Positions 1 through 9,232 are shown, numbered from the stretch's first letter. The stretch is 64,000 nucleotides of DNA from Rhodospirillaceae bacterium (GCA_018660265.1 JABJKS010000061.1:95139-159138); one strand, 5' to 3'. The notes: generated by a model from the sequence alone, not told the origin. Program-made: numbers and translations.

Positions 1-43
1 TCGACCTATTCGGCGTCAGACGGGTACTCATATGCATGTTCAT
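1..43 (-). CDS. 5' end of a CDS running off the window (MNMHMSTRLTPNRS...)
   Basis: ATG on the minus strand at 43 preceded by AAGGAGAG Shine-Dalgarno; open to the window edge. Confidence 0.4.
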   Translation of the reverse strand, partial: MNMHMSTRLTPNRS

Positions 44-136
44 TCGCTTCTCTCCTTGAAGTTTCTGTTGTCGCAAACATCGGCTTTTCAGAAGTGGATC
101 GAATGAACAACCTCGTAAGAACTCACATCTAGAGGC

Positions 137-173
137 ACAAAAAACGACCCGGCTTTCATCACCGGGCCGTTTC
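137..173 (-). terminator. Rho-independent terminator of the FecR-domain gene
   Basis: Minus strand: aaacGGCCCGGtgatgaaaGCCGGGTCgttttttg, GC stem followed by T-run, just downstream of the gene ending at 224. Confidence 0.75.
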
Positions 174-223
174 TAATAATTTTAGCAACAATTTCTGCGC
201 CGTCACGGTGGCGACTAAAGTTT

Positions 224-1039
224 CTAATTTGTCGCAGTCGATGTCGACGTGCTGCTGGATGTATCCGTGCTGGTGTTGTTGTTGTCGGATGAGGCTGCCG
301 CGATAGCCACTGCTACTGCCGCCGCCAATGCTGCAACGCCAACCAATGCGCCTGTCGACAGGCCACCAAGGCCACCCGTGGTGGCACCGCCGCTACCTGT
401 CGAAACGCCTGGCTCAGGGCCCAGGGCACTGTTCATGGCTTGCAGCTGTGGTGTGGCAGGTGGGCTGGCAGATGGTGGGGTGGGTGGCGTCCCTTGAGAC
501 ACCGATGTTGTGAAACCGGAATTCACCGTTGTCGTGGCACCACCGCCGGTGACCGTCACGCTGCCCGCGGTTACGGATACGGTCGTTGTGCCATTGGCGG
601 CCACGGCGACGACGAGGGTCGTGCCCCGTACACCAATGACGGCCGTCGGTGTGCGGATGGAATATTTCTCCTTGGCCAACGTACCCGTGACAAACCGCAT
701 AACGCCCTTGCTCATGGACAGGGCGACTTGGGATTTGGAGGCATCCGCATCAAAGATGAATTTATCCAAAGTAATGGATGAACTGGCACCAACGGACAAA
801 ATTGTGTTGTCCTGGAAAATCAGACGTGTTGCGCTGTTGGCACCGGTGTTGATACTTTCGTCGGAATAGACGGCATCCCTGAGATTCAGGTTGCGGGTGT
901 TGGATTGAAACACGCCCATGACCTTGGAGACGACTTTATTTGTTGTGCCAACCGCAACCTGGGCCTGGGCGACAACTGGATGCAAGGTCAGCGCCGCGAC
1001 CATGGCAAAAACCGATGCTTTCCGAAAAACCATGCTCAT
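224..1039 (-). CDS. FecR-domain secreted/membrane protein with signal peptide and low-complexity Ser/Thr C-terminus
   Basis: Signal peptide; FecR-like core (...IFQDNTILSVGASSSITLDKFIFD...YSIRTPTAVIGVRGTTLVV...); C-terminal hydrophobic segment and ST-rich tail. Confidence 0.75.
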   Translation of the reverse strand: MSMVFRKASVFAMVAALTLHPVVAQAQVAVGTTNKVVSKVMGVFQSNTRNLNLRDAVYSDESINTGANSATRLIFQDNTILSVGASSSITLDKFIFDADASKSQVALSMSKGVMRFVTGTLAKEKYSIRTPTAVIGVRGTTLVVAVAANGTTTVSVTAGSVTVTGGGATTTVNSGFTTSVSQGTPPTPPSASPPATPQLQAMNSALGPEPGVSTGSGGATTGGLGGLSTGALVGVAALAAAVAVAIAAASSDNNNTSTDTSSSTSTSTATN

Positions 1040-1266
1040 GTTTCCTCTCCCCTCAAGTGATTCTTTGTATGATAGCTTATTGTTACCATGTTAACCGCAT
1101 CATTACGCCAACTATGGTTAATGTTTTGTAAAAATGCAATAAGCACGCCTTTGCCACCCTCAAAAGCAGATCGTTCGATCAATTATATTTGCGCGGTGCT
1201 TTGGCCCATTATACCAAATCTTTGATAATTTCTTTGTCATAAATTTCATTCTGGTAAAATGTCCTC

Positions 1267-2328
1267 ATGACGAATCCTTCCACAGTCCCCGTCCTAATCA
1301 CCGGCGGTGCGGGCTATATCGGCAGCCACGCTGTATTGGCATTACTTGACTGCGGCCGCGCGGTCGTTGTGCTGGATGACCTGTCTACGGGCCGCCGTGG
1401 GGCGGTGCCTGATGGGGTGCCGTTCTATCAGGGCAGGATCAACGATGATGATTGCGTTACCCAGGTTATCAAGGATCATGGTTGTTGCGAGGTGATGCAC
1501 TTCGCCGGCTCTATTGTGGTGCCGGAATCCGTGGCGATGCCCCTGGATTATTATCAGAATAATGTCAGCGGTACTGCCCAGTTGCTGCGCACCTGCCTGA
1601 ACAATGGCATAGAGCGGTTTGTCTTTTCCTCCTCCGCCGCAGTTTATGACGGTGATTATGACGGTGATTATGACGGTGATTACGACGTTACCGGCGGCGT
1701 GCCTTTGGTGGAGGGCGCGCCGCTGGCACCCGCTAATCCCTACGGGCGTAGCAAGTTGATGACCGAATGGATGTTGCAGGATATCTCTGCTGCGACGGAT
1801 TTGCGCGTTGCCGTATTGCGTTATTTCAATGTAGCAGGCGCCGATCATCTGGCGCGGTCGGGGCAATATTCAAAGGTTGCCACCCATCTGATCAAGCGGG
1901 CCAGCCAGGCAGCCCTGGGCGTTCTGCCCCATATTGATGTTTTTGGTGATGATTACCCGACGCCGGATGGCACCTGTGTCCGGGACTATATTCATGTCAG
2001 CGATTTGGCCCAGGCCCACCTGGCCGCTCTCGATCATGTGGCGGCAAGCGGCGAAAACCTGACCGTCAATTGCGGCTATGGCCATGGCTATTCAGTTCGT
2101 GAGGTGCTGGATGCCACAGACAAGGTGCTGGTTGATACTTTGGGTATCCCGGCCCTCGAACGTCGGATCGGGCCGCGCCGGGCCGGTGATCCCCCCAGCC
2201 TGGTAGCGGATACCACTCATATGCAATCGACCCTGAATTGGCTGCCGCAATTTGATGATTTGGCGGTGATGATCGAAACGGCGATTAGGTGGGAGAAACA
2301 GCTGGTGGATGGCCAAGAGCAATTTTGA
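1267..2328 (+). CDS. galE: UDP-glucose 4-epimerase family protein
   Basis: GGAGYIGSH Rossmann motif, SSSAAVY, YGRSKLMTE (YxxxK), RYFNVAGAD, GTCVRDYIHVSDLA; contains inserted (DGDY)n repeat. Confidence 0.85.
   Translation: MTNPSTVPVLITGGAGYIGSHAVLALLDCGRAVVVLDDLSTGRRGAVPDGVPFYQGRINDDDCVTQVIKDHGCCEVMHFAGSIVVPESVAMPLDYYQNNVSGTAQLLRTCLNNGIERFVFSSSAAVYDGDYDGDYDGDYDVTGGVPLVEGAPLAPANPYGRSKLMTEWMLQDISAATDLRVAVLRYFNVAGADHLARSGQYSKVATHLIKRASQAALGVLPHIDVFGDDYPTPDGTCVRDYIHVSDLAQAHLAALDHVAASGENLTVNCGYGHGYSVREVLDATDKVLVDTLGIPALERRIGPRRAGDPPSLVADTTHMQSTLNWLPQFDDLAVMIETAIRWEKQLVDGQEQF
1645..1686 (+). repeat. 12-bp in-frame tandem repeat (TATGACGGTGAT, about 3.5 copies) inside galE
   Basis: tat gac ggt gat x3 followed by tac gac, encoding YDGDYDGDYDGDYD. 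Confidence 0.9.
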
Positions 2329-2418
2329 ATTAATTGGAGTCGCTCTCGCGGCCCAAATGATTTGTTCAATTGCACTTTGTTCTTAAGAAATTGTGCATGT
2401 TTTAAAAAACATGCACTG
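2316..2418 (+). repeat. Structured intergenic repeat, copy 1 (begins inside the galE stop region)
   Basis: AAGAGCAATTTTGAATTAATTGGAGTCGCTCTCGCGGCCCAAATGATTTGTTCAATTGCAC...TTGTGCATGTTTTAAAAAACATGCACTGG aligns with reverse complements of 29043-29150 and 49213-49323. Confidence 0.85.
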
Positions 2419-2427
2419 GGGTGAAGA

Positions 2428-3177
2428 TTAGTCGGCCTGGTCTTCTTCCAGACTAAGCAGCGCCAGATGTTTAAGCAGGGGATGGATGACGTAATAGTCC
2501 GCCCCCTCATCCTCACCAGTCTCACCATGCGCGCTGACTTGAGGCAGAACATCGTCAGCCTGCCAGTTCGCCACCACGTCCACCATCAGGTCTGCGCGCA
2601 TGGCGGAATCGTAGAAATAATCGATGTCCACGTCCACGGGCGGGGCCGGGTATCGGCGGCGGGCCACGATGGGCCCCTGGTCGATGGCAGGCACCAGTTG
2701 GATCACGGAAACGCCGCAATTCCCTTCCGCCAGCAGGCTGTAATAGACAGTGGTGCTGCCTCGGTATTCAGGCAACCAGCCGGAATGGGCATGCAGAAAC
2801 GGTATCCCAAGGGACAGCAATTCTGGGCTGACCAGCTGGCCGCCATAGCCGGAATAGACGGCCAGGCCGGTGCCGTCAGCTATGGCTTCTTTCACTGCCG
2901 TCAGAATTGCCGGGTCAGTGATTTTTTCCGCTTCGATATGGTCTATACGATCCGCCAGGCCTGCCAAAGTTTCCAACAACGGGATATTGGGGTCAGGTAG
3001 GGGAATAGTGGTCGCCATTTGTGGGCGGACCAGTTCCGATGCCTTGCCCGACTGCCCTGCACCGGGACGGTCGAATAGGATAACCTGCGCCAACCTGATG
3101 TCCTTGGCCGCCATAGCCTGGGCATAGGCTTGGCTACGCGGCGTATTTGCGGCCAGAAAAATGATGTCGCCACTCAC
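2428..3177 (-). CDS. Formyltransferase-family protein (Fmt/ArnA-like fold)
   Basis: HSGWLPEYRGSTTVYYSLLAEG...GVSVIQLVPAIDQGPIVARRRY; likely GTG start at 3177 in a GTGA overlap with the upstream stop codon. Confidence 0.65.
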   Translation of the reverse strand: MSGDIIFLAANTPRSQAYAQAMAAKDIRLAQVILFDRPGAGQSGKASELVRPQMATTIPLPDPNIPLLETLAGLADRIDHIEAEKITDPAILTAVKEAIADGTGLAVYSGYGGQLVSPELLSLGIPFLHAHSGWLPEYRGSTTVYYSLLAEGNCGVSVIQLVPAIDQGPIVARRRYPAPPVDVDIDYFYDSAMRADLMVDVVANWQADDVLPQVSAHGETGEDEGADYYVIHPLLKHLALLSLEEDQAD

Positions 3178-3746
3178 GCCGAAATTCCCCGCGCTTGTAC
3201 CACGGCATCCACGTATCCAGCTTCCTGGCCCAGGTGCCAGGTCAGACGGGCGGCAAGATCGGGGCTTAACCGCGCCACCTCGGCACAAAGGGTATCGAGA
3301 CATTTGAGATAGACATTGAGGTACCGCAGGGTCGGGGTTCCCTCATACGCAGCCGCAAACAGATCAGCGGCGCGAAGATAAAGCGACATGGTATATCGGG
3401 CCTGTTTATCCAAAGCGCGGAAGGCTAGGTCATAGCCATCGTGAACACGCTTATGAATTTCGAACTTTTTCACGAAAGCTTCCCGCAAGTCGACATCGCC
3501 GCCCAGGGCGCGCTCCAACAAATCAATGCTCTGGCGCGAGTTTGGATCTACGTTTGGTTTTGCGGGCAGCGGTGCCACGGCATCGGGCAAACCTGCCAGA
3601 GAGGTGGCGCGATCCTTTCGCCAGGCAGCAACAAATGCCTGTCCGCCATATTGTGAATACGAATAACGTTGCGGCGCGTCGATCAAATCACCCCTGGCGT
3701 AGGGGTAGTCCATGGTCGTGCGGGTCGTGCGGGTCGTGCGGGTCAT
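3174..3746 (-). CDS. Hypothetical protein, middle gene of a three-gene overlapping operon
   Basis: 190-aa ORF; ATGA overlap with upstream kinase gene and GTGA overlap with downstream formyltransferase gene; alternative ATG at 3713. Confidence 0.65.
   Translation of the reverse strand: MTRTTRTTRTTMDYPYARGDLIDAPQRYSYSQYGGQAFVAAWRKDRATSLAGLPDAVAPLPAKPNVDPNSRQSIDLLERALGGDVDLREAFVKKFEIHKRVHDGYDLAFRALDKQARYTMSLYLRAADLFAAAYEGTPTLRYLNVYLKCLDTLCAEVARLSPDLAARLTWHLGQEAGYVDAVVQARGISA
3714..3744 (-). repeat. 9-bp tandem repeat (ACCCGCACG x3) between two alternative start codons
   Basis: Minus strand ATG ACCCGCACG ACCCGCACG ACCCGCACG ACC ATG (MTRTTRTTRTTM). Confidence 0.85.
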
Positions 3747-4264
3747 GGGGCAACCCCAATGCGGCCCAGGATATCGGCGGCGACGGCGTTGGCATCCAGA
3801 ACCGTGCCGTCATTGCGGACGACCATGTCGGGTTGTTCGGGGGTGGGGAAGGGGATGTCCATGCCGACAACGTTTGCCATTTCGCCTGAACGGGCAGCCG
3901 CATACAGGCCCTTGCCGTCGCGCGCCTCCAACGCCGCCAGAGGCGCATCGACGAAGACTTCGAAATAGTCGCTAAAGCGATTTTTGTTTTCCGCCATGAT
4001 GTCGGGAAAGATACACAGGATGCTGACCACGGCGTTGATGTTCTGGTTATCCAGCCAGGCGCTCATGGCCGCAATGCGTTCCCCATTGACCCGCCGTCCC
4101 GCAACCGTGAAAGGTGCCGTGCCCTGGTCATGTTTGAAAATGTCGCGGATCTCATCGCCATCAATCAGCACTGTCGCGGGATCAATGGCCTGCCACCTAG
4201 CGTGCAGGGCACGGGCAATGGTGGTCTTTCCCGCACCGGATAGGCCGACTAACCAGACAATCAT
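3743..4264 (-). CDS. Adenylylsulfate kinase (CysC)-like P-loop kinase
   Basis: MIVWLVGLSGAGKTTIARALHARW...LIDGDEIRDIF...CysC-like DGKGLYAAARSGE; stand-alone kinase. Confidence 0.75.
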   Translation of the reverse strand: MIVWLVGLSGAGKTTIARALHARWQAIDPATVLIDGDEIRDIFKHDQGTAPFTVAGRRVNGERIAAMSAWLDNQNINAVVSILCIFPDIMAENKNRFSDYFEVFVDAPLAALEARDGKGLYAAARSGEMANVVGMDIPFPTPEQPDMVVRNDGTVLDANAVAADILGRIGVAP

Positions 4265-4492
4265 TTTAAGCTCTATTTAATGCGCCCCAACGTCTTAAAA
4301 TCCGAGGCTCCAGAATCGACTGTTATTGTAATTCAAAAAAGAGCGAAAGATAGACCGTGTAATTGTGATCGTCGGGGGTGGCGGAATGTCTTTCCAACGG
4401 TGATAGAATCTGGCTAATATCATCCCGAAAACCGAGTGCCATTGGATATTTTTGTGGCAACCGAATAACATTCGCTAGGGAGGCGATATCAC

Positions 4493-5587
4493 ATGAAACG
4501 TCGTGTATTTATGAAGGGCGCCGCGACAGCCGGCGTCGCGGGTGCCGCAGTTGCAGCATCAACATTCTCTACACCAGCGATTGCCAAGGGCAAACAGAAA
4601 TGGATTGGCGTCAATACGTTCGGGAAGGCTGGCCTGTTGGGCCGCGCCTTTGATGCCTTTGCGAAATTCGTTGGCGAGGCGTCCGAGGATAGGCTTTCAA
4701 TCAAAGTTTATCATGCGGGTGAGTTGGTGAAACCATTCGAAACCTTTGACGCGGTACAGGAAGGCACGGCACAGATCGGCCTTGGTGCGCCTTATTACTG
4801 GACCGGGAAATCCAACGCCATTCAGTTTGTCGCCGGCATGCCCTTCGGCCTGAACGCACAGGAACAAAATGGCTGGCTGTACCAGGCCGGCGGTTTGGAT
4901 ATGTGCAACAAGGTCTATAACGAACTTGGCCTACAGTTCCTTCCCTGTGGCAATACGGGCAATCAAATGGGCGGTTGGTATAACAAGGAAATCAACACGG
5001 CTGCCGATCTTGACGGACTGAAATTCCGTATGCCTGGACTGGGCGGCGAAATTCTCAAAACCTTTGGCGTCAATGTCATATTGCTGCCCGGGACGGAGGT
5101 GTTGGCGGCGCTGACATCGGGTGCCATCGATGGCACGGAATGGATTGGGCCGGTGGCCGACCGTGGCAAGGGCCTCTACAAAGTTGCGAAATATTACTAT
5201 TACCCCGGCTGGCATGAGCCCGCGACGGTCCTTGATTGTTTTATCAACAAAAAAGCATTCGATGGTCTGGACAATAGTCTGCGGACAATTGTGGAACATG
5301 CCGCAGCGAAAACAAACCTTATGCTACTGTCGCAATTCCAGGCGTTGAACAATGCCGCCATGGATGCCTTGATTAACAAGGAAGGCGTGCAGCTGAAAAC
5401 CTATAGCGATGAATTGCTACAGGCGATTGGCAAGCGAGCGACGGAGGTTCTACCAGCCATAGCGTCCAAGGATAAGATGTCTCAGGAGCTTTACGACCAC
5501 CTTATTGCCTATCGTAAAACTTCCGTGAACTGGGCCCGTCTTTCAGAAGGGGCGTTCATCAAGGCGCGCGAATACGCCGACCTTTAA
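4493..5587 (+). CDS. TRAP transporter substrate-binding protein (DctP family), Tat-type signal
   Basis: MKRRVFMKGAATAGVAGAAVAASTFSTPAIAKGKQKW...; TRAP SBP motifs; RBS AGGGAGG upstream. Confidence 0.85.
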   Translation: MKRRVFMKGAATAGVAGAAVAASTFSTPAIAKGKQKWIGVNTFGKAGLLGRAFDAFAKFVGEASEDRLSIKVYHAGELVKPFETFDAVQEGTAQIGLGAPYYWTGKSNAIQFVAGMPFGLNAQEQNGWLYQAGGLDMCNKVYNELGLQFLPCGNTGNQMGGWYNKEINTAADLDGLKFRMPGLGGEILKTFGVNVILLPGTEVLAALTSGAIDGTEWIGPVADRGKGLYKVAKYYYYPGWHEPATVLDCFINKKAFDGLDNSLRTIVEHAAAKTNLMLLSQFQALNNAAMDALINKEGVQLKTYSDELLQAIGKRATEVLPAIASKDKMSQELYDHLIAYRKTSVNWARLSEGAFIKAREYADL

Positions 5588-5609
5588 TCAGTACTGGCTA
5601 TACATTGAT

Positions 5610-5641
5610 AGGGCGGGTGGCGACACCCGCCCTATTTTTGT
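5610..5641 (+). terminator. Rho-independent terminator after the TRAP SBP gene
   Basis: aGGGCGGGTGgcgaCACCCGCCCtatttttg. Confidence 0.8.
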
Positions 5642-5661
5642 TTGGCCCTGTCCAGGGTGCG

Positions 5662-7041
5662 TTATCTGAACAGGATGGACGGCAGCCAGGTCGCGATCTC
5701 GGGGAATATGGTCAGCACACATAACGCAAAGACCTGGATCGCGATGAAGGGGATCACACCTTTGTAAATATCCAGCGTTTTGACGGAAGGTGGTGCCACC
5801 CCGCGCAAATAGAACAGGGCAAAGCCAAAGGGCGGCGTTAGAAAGCTGGTTTGCAGATTGATCCCGATCATGACACCCAGCCAGAGGGGGTTGATGCCAA
5901 GGGAAATCAGGATTGGCGCGACAATTGGGATAACAACAAAAATAATCTCGATAAAATCCAGAAAGAAGCCAAGAAAGAAGATAACCGCCATCACCAATAA
6001 CATGGCGCTGAAAGCGCCGCCCGGCAGATTGGCCAGGAAATGTTCGATCATTTCATCGCCGCCAAAGCCCCTGAAAACCAATGAGAACATGGACGCCCCG
6101 ATCAGGATGACGAAGACCATGGTCGAAACCTTCAACGTTGCCTGGGCGACGTCCCGAACGATCCGTAGGTTCAGGCGGCGGTAAGAGGCAGCGATCAACG
6201 TTGCGCCAATGGCCCCGACGGCAGCTGATTCCGTTGGTGTGGCAGCGCCAACGAGAATGGAGCCCAAGACCAGGATAATTAAGCCCAGTGGCGGCAGGAC
6301 CACGCGCAGGAAGCGGCCCATCATGGGCGGGCGGACATCATCGCCCTGAACCAGGGCCGGGCAGGTCTCGGGCTTGAATACGGCCATGAAGGCCATATAG
6401 GTGGTATAAAAGGCGACGAGCATCAGGCCCGGCAACAGGGCACCGGCGAACAGATCGATGCCGGTGACGGGTTCTGGTGCCAGGTCGCCGCGCATTTCCG
6501 CCGCCTGCTCGTTCGCGCCCTGCAACACATCCGCCAGGATAATCAGCACGATGGATGGCGGGATGATCTGGCCCAAGGTGCCGGCGGCATTGATGATCCC
6601 CGTTGCCAGTTTCGGGTCATAGCCCGCGCGTAACATGGGCGGCAGGCTCAACAATCCCATGGTCACCACCGTGGCACCAACAATGCCCGTGGAGGCAGCC
6701 AGCAAGGTGCCAACGATGATCACCGTAAAACCCAGGCCGCCATTTACCCGGCCAAACATCAGGCCCAAAGTGTCCAGCAGATCACCGGCAATGCGGGAAC
6801 GTTCCAGCATCACCCCCATGAATATGAACAACGGCACCGCGACAAAGGTTTCCGTGGTCATGATGCCAAAAATGCGCTGCGGATAGGCCCCCATCAGCGC
6901 CATCATAAACAGGTCCGCCGACTGTCCAAGATAGGCAAACAGCAGGGCGGAGCCTGCAAGCGTCAACGCCACTGGAAAACCGAACATCAGCAGGAACAAG
7001 GTGGTCCCAAACATGATCAGGCCGAGAATTTCCTCACTCAT
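5662..7041 (-). CDS. TRAP transporter large permease (DctM family)
   Basis: Multi-pass protein; LGQIIPPSIVLIILADV, GATTPTE-like motifs; ATGA overlap with DctQ gene. Confidence 0.88.
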   Translation of the reverse strand: MSEEILGLIMFGTTLFLLMFGFPVALTLAGSALLFAYLGQSADLFMMALMGAYPQRIFGIMTTETFVAVPLFIFMGVMLERSRIAGDLLDTLGLMFGRVNGGLGFTVIIVGTLLAASTGIVGATVVTMGLLSLPPMLRAGYDPKLATGIINAAGTLGQIIPPSIVLIILADVLQGANEQAAEMRGDLAPEPVTGIDLFAGALLPGLMLVAFYTTYMAFMAVFKPETCPALVQGDDVRPPMMGRFLRVVLPPLGLIILVLGSILVGAATPTESAAVGAIGATLIAASYRRLNLRIVRDVAQATLKVSTMVFVILIGASMFSLVFRGFGGDEMIEHFLANLPGGAFSAMLLVMAVIFFLGFFLDFIEIIFVVIPIVAPILISLGINPLWLGVMIGINLQTSFLTPPFGFALFYLRGVAPPSVKTLDIYKGVIPFIAIQVFALCVLTIFPEIATWLPSILFR

Positions 7042-7583
7042 GCCGCGTTCTCATCCTGATAGTTGGGTTCAACCTGATGCCCGGCAATGGATAGCAGGCT
7101 GCGCAGGATCAGGGAGATGGCCTGTATGGCCAAAAGAAAACTAAAACCCCAGATCATGCCTTTCAGGACAAACAGGAACGGCATGCCGCCCGCTTCGGCG
7201 GAGCTCTCCATCACACCAAAGCTGCGGGTGATATAGCCGATGCTTCTATCGAATATGATCCAACAGATCGGCAGTACGAAAATGATACAGCCGACAATAT
7301 TGACCACGTCCCTATAGGTTTGCGATGCGGTGCGATAGAAAATATCGATCCGCACATGACCGTCGTGCAGCAGGGTATAGCCGGCCCCCAGCATAAAAAC
7401 GATGGCATGGGCCCAGACATAGCTTTCCTGCATCCAGATAAAGCCGATTGAAAAGATATAGCGCATGATGACGATCAAGGTGACAACCAACACCATGAAC
7501 ACGGTCAACCACGAGACGGTGCGCCCCACATACTCGTTGATGCCATCCAGAAGGCGCACCACCCAACTTAAAATACTGACCAT
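7038..7583 (-). CDS. TRAP transporter small permease (DctQ family)
   Basis: 181-aa multi-TM protein with VRIDIFYR-type motif immediately upstream of dctM-like gene. Confidence 0.82.
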   Translation of the reverse strand: MVSILSWVVRLLDGINEYVGRTVSWLTVFMVLVVTLIVIMRYIFSIGFIWMQESYVWAHAIVFMLGAGYTLLHDGHVRIDIFYRTASQTYRDVVNIVGCIIFVLPICWIIFDRSIGYITRSFGVMESSAEAGGMPFLFVLKGMIWGFSFLLAIQAISLILRSLLSIAGHQVEPNYQDENAA

Positions 7584-7640
7584 ATAAATTCCTCGACACC
7601 GTATTGCGGTGCCTACGATAGGCGGTTTGGCTCAATTGCT

Positions 7641-8492
7641 CTAAGACTTTTGCAACAACCGTTCGGGGTGCATGCTGTCGATGTGACCCATGAAGGGCGG
7701 ATGAATTGAATAACCCATGAGGGCTTGGACCCGGGTCGAAAATGTGCGGGTTGTTTCAGGCGGTACGGCCAGCATCATGTTTTCCTGCTGCCGGGCCCAG
7801 GGCGCGCAATATTGCAAGGTGACGGCCAGACGATTGGCAGCTGATCGGTTGCCGCCGCCGCGATGCCACAGGGTGCCGGAAAAGATCAGGGCGGAACCCG
7901 CCGGCATGACCGCATCCACCAATCGCGTTTCCAGGTCTTCGAGCACCGGGACTTCATAGGCCGGGCCATTACGGGGCAGGGCGATCTCGTGCTCAGCGGG
8001 CAGGCCGTCAGGGTTCTCGTCGCCCCAGGTGTGGGAGCCGGGGATCAATTGCGTGGCACCATTTTCCAAGGTGAAATCATCAATGGCCCAGATCACGCTC
8101 ATCCCGATGGGCGGGCGGGGCCGTGGCACGGGATAGAAGGAATCGTCGAAATGCACCGCCTGTGGGCTTTCCCCAGGGTGCAGATCAATGGATAGTCCGG
8201 CGGAGAGGAGGTAATTCGCCTCCAGCATGTCATCCAATACGGCCAGGACCGTCGGGTTCTCCACCATATCGGCGAATATTTGTCCACGGGCGAGCAGGCT
8301 ATAGACACGTTCGGTCTGATAACCTTCAAAATCGTTGCGGCCGCGAATGCCGGTTTTGTGGACTGTCAGGGCCTGGCGCACAGCATCGCGTCCATTCGAA
8401 TCCAGCAATTCGGGAACGATGGCGAAACCATGTTCGCCTATGCCTGCCAGAATTCCTAGCCTATCGTTTGCTTGGCAATAATGTTCTTTCAT
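7641..8492 (-). CDS. Phytanoyl-CoA dioxygenase (PhyH) family protein
   Basis: HFDDSFYP...NGATQLIPGSHTWGDE...SALIFSGTLWHRGGGNRS; start taken at internal Met (MKEHYCQAN). Confidence 0.78.
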   Translation of the reverse strand: MKEHYCQANDRLGILAGIGEHGFAIVPELLDSNGRDAVRQALTVHKTGIRGRNDFEGYQTERVYSLLARGQIFADMVENPTVLAVLDDMLEANYLLSAGLSIDLHPGESPQAVHFDDSFYPVPRPRPPIGMSVIWAIDDFTLENGATQLIPGSHTWGDENPDGLPAEHEIALPRNGPAYEVPVLEDLETRLVDAVMPAGSALIFSGTLWHRGGGNRSAANRLAVTLQYCAPWARQQENMMLAVPPETTRTFSTRVQALMGYSIHPPFMGHIDSMHPERLLQKS

Positions 8493-8549
8493 GGCTAGAG
8501 TATATTTTTCGCGGCCAGTCTTGTGAAGTCGCATTCAGGGGATCAAGAG

Positions 8550-9224
8550 ATGTTGAAATTTTACTACAGCGGTGCGCCAAACCCGGTAAAGGTTGCTCTC
8601 TTCCTGGAAGAGGCCGGCTTGGATTATGAAGCCATCCCCGTCGATACTCGGGCCGGGGATCAGCACAAGCCCGCATTTTTGGCCCTTAACCCCAATGCCA
8701 AGGTACCGGTGATCGTCGATGATGACGTGACCGTCTTTGATAGCAACGGAATCCTGCTTTATCTGGGTGATAAAACCGGGCAGTTTATGCCCGATGACAA
8801 TCCGGCGGCGCGTGGGGAAATGCTGTCATGGTTGATGTTCGTCGCCTCCGGCATCGGGCCCTATTCGGGCCAGGCGGTGCATTTTCAACATCATGCACCT
8901 GAAAAGCTGGCCTATGCCATCAACCGCTATCGCTTCGAGGCTCTGCGTCACTACGCAATTGCCGATGCCCGTTTGGCTGACCGCCCCTATATGCTGGGTG
9001 ATCGTTATACCATCGTTGATATGGCCTTATGGGGCTGGGCTCGCCTGTTGCCCGTGGTTCTGGGCGACGATGCTTTGGCCGGCCTGCCGAACCTGGAACG
9101 GCTGGTGACAGAAATATCTGCCCGTCCCGCCGCAGCGCAGGCTGAGACCTTGAAGGAACGCCACGCCTTTAAAGCTGAGATGGATGATGACGCCCGCCGG
9201 AACATGTTTCCCAGTAATTACTAG
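8550..9224 (+). CDS. Glutathione S-transferase family protein
   Basis: MLKFYYSGAPNPVKVALFLEEAGLDYE...NPNAKVPVIVDDD. Confidence 0.82.
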   Translation: MLKFYYSGAPNPVKVALFLEEAGLDYEAIPVDTRAGDQHKPAFLALNPNAKVPVIVDDDVTVFDSNGILLYLGDKTGQFMPDDNPAARGEMLSWLMFVASGIGPYSGQAVHFQHHAPEKLAYAINRYRFEALRHYAIADARLADRPYMLGDRYTIVDMALWGWARLLPVVLGDDALAGLPNLERLVTEISARPAAAQAETLKERHAFKAEMDDDARRNMFPSNY

Positions 9225-9232
9225 GGTAACTG

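Noticed and set aside
1645-1686. Short tandem repeats considered as a possible CRISPR array
   Set aside because: 12-bp in-frame coding repeats with no spacers; no CRISPR-like repeat/spacer structure or cas genes anywhere in the window.
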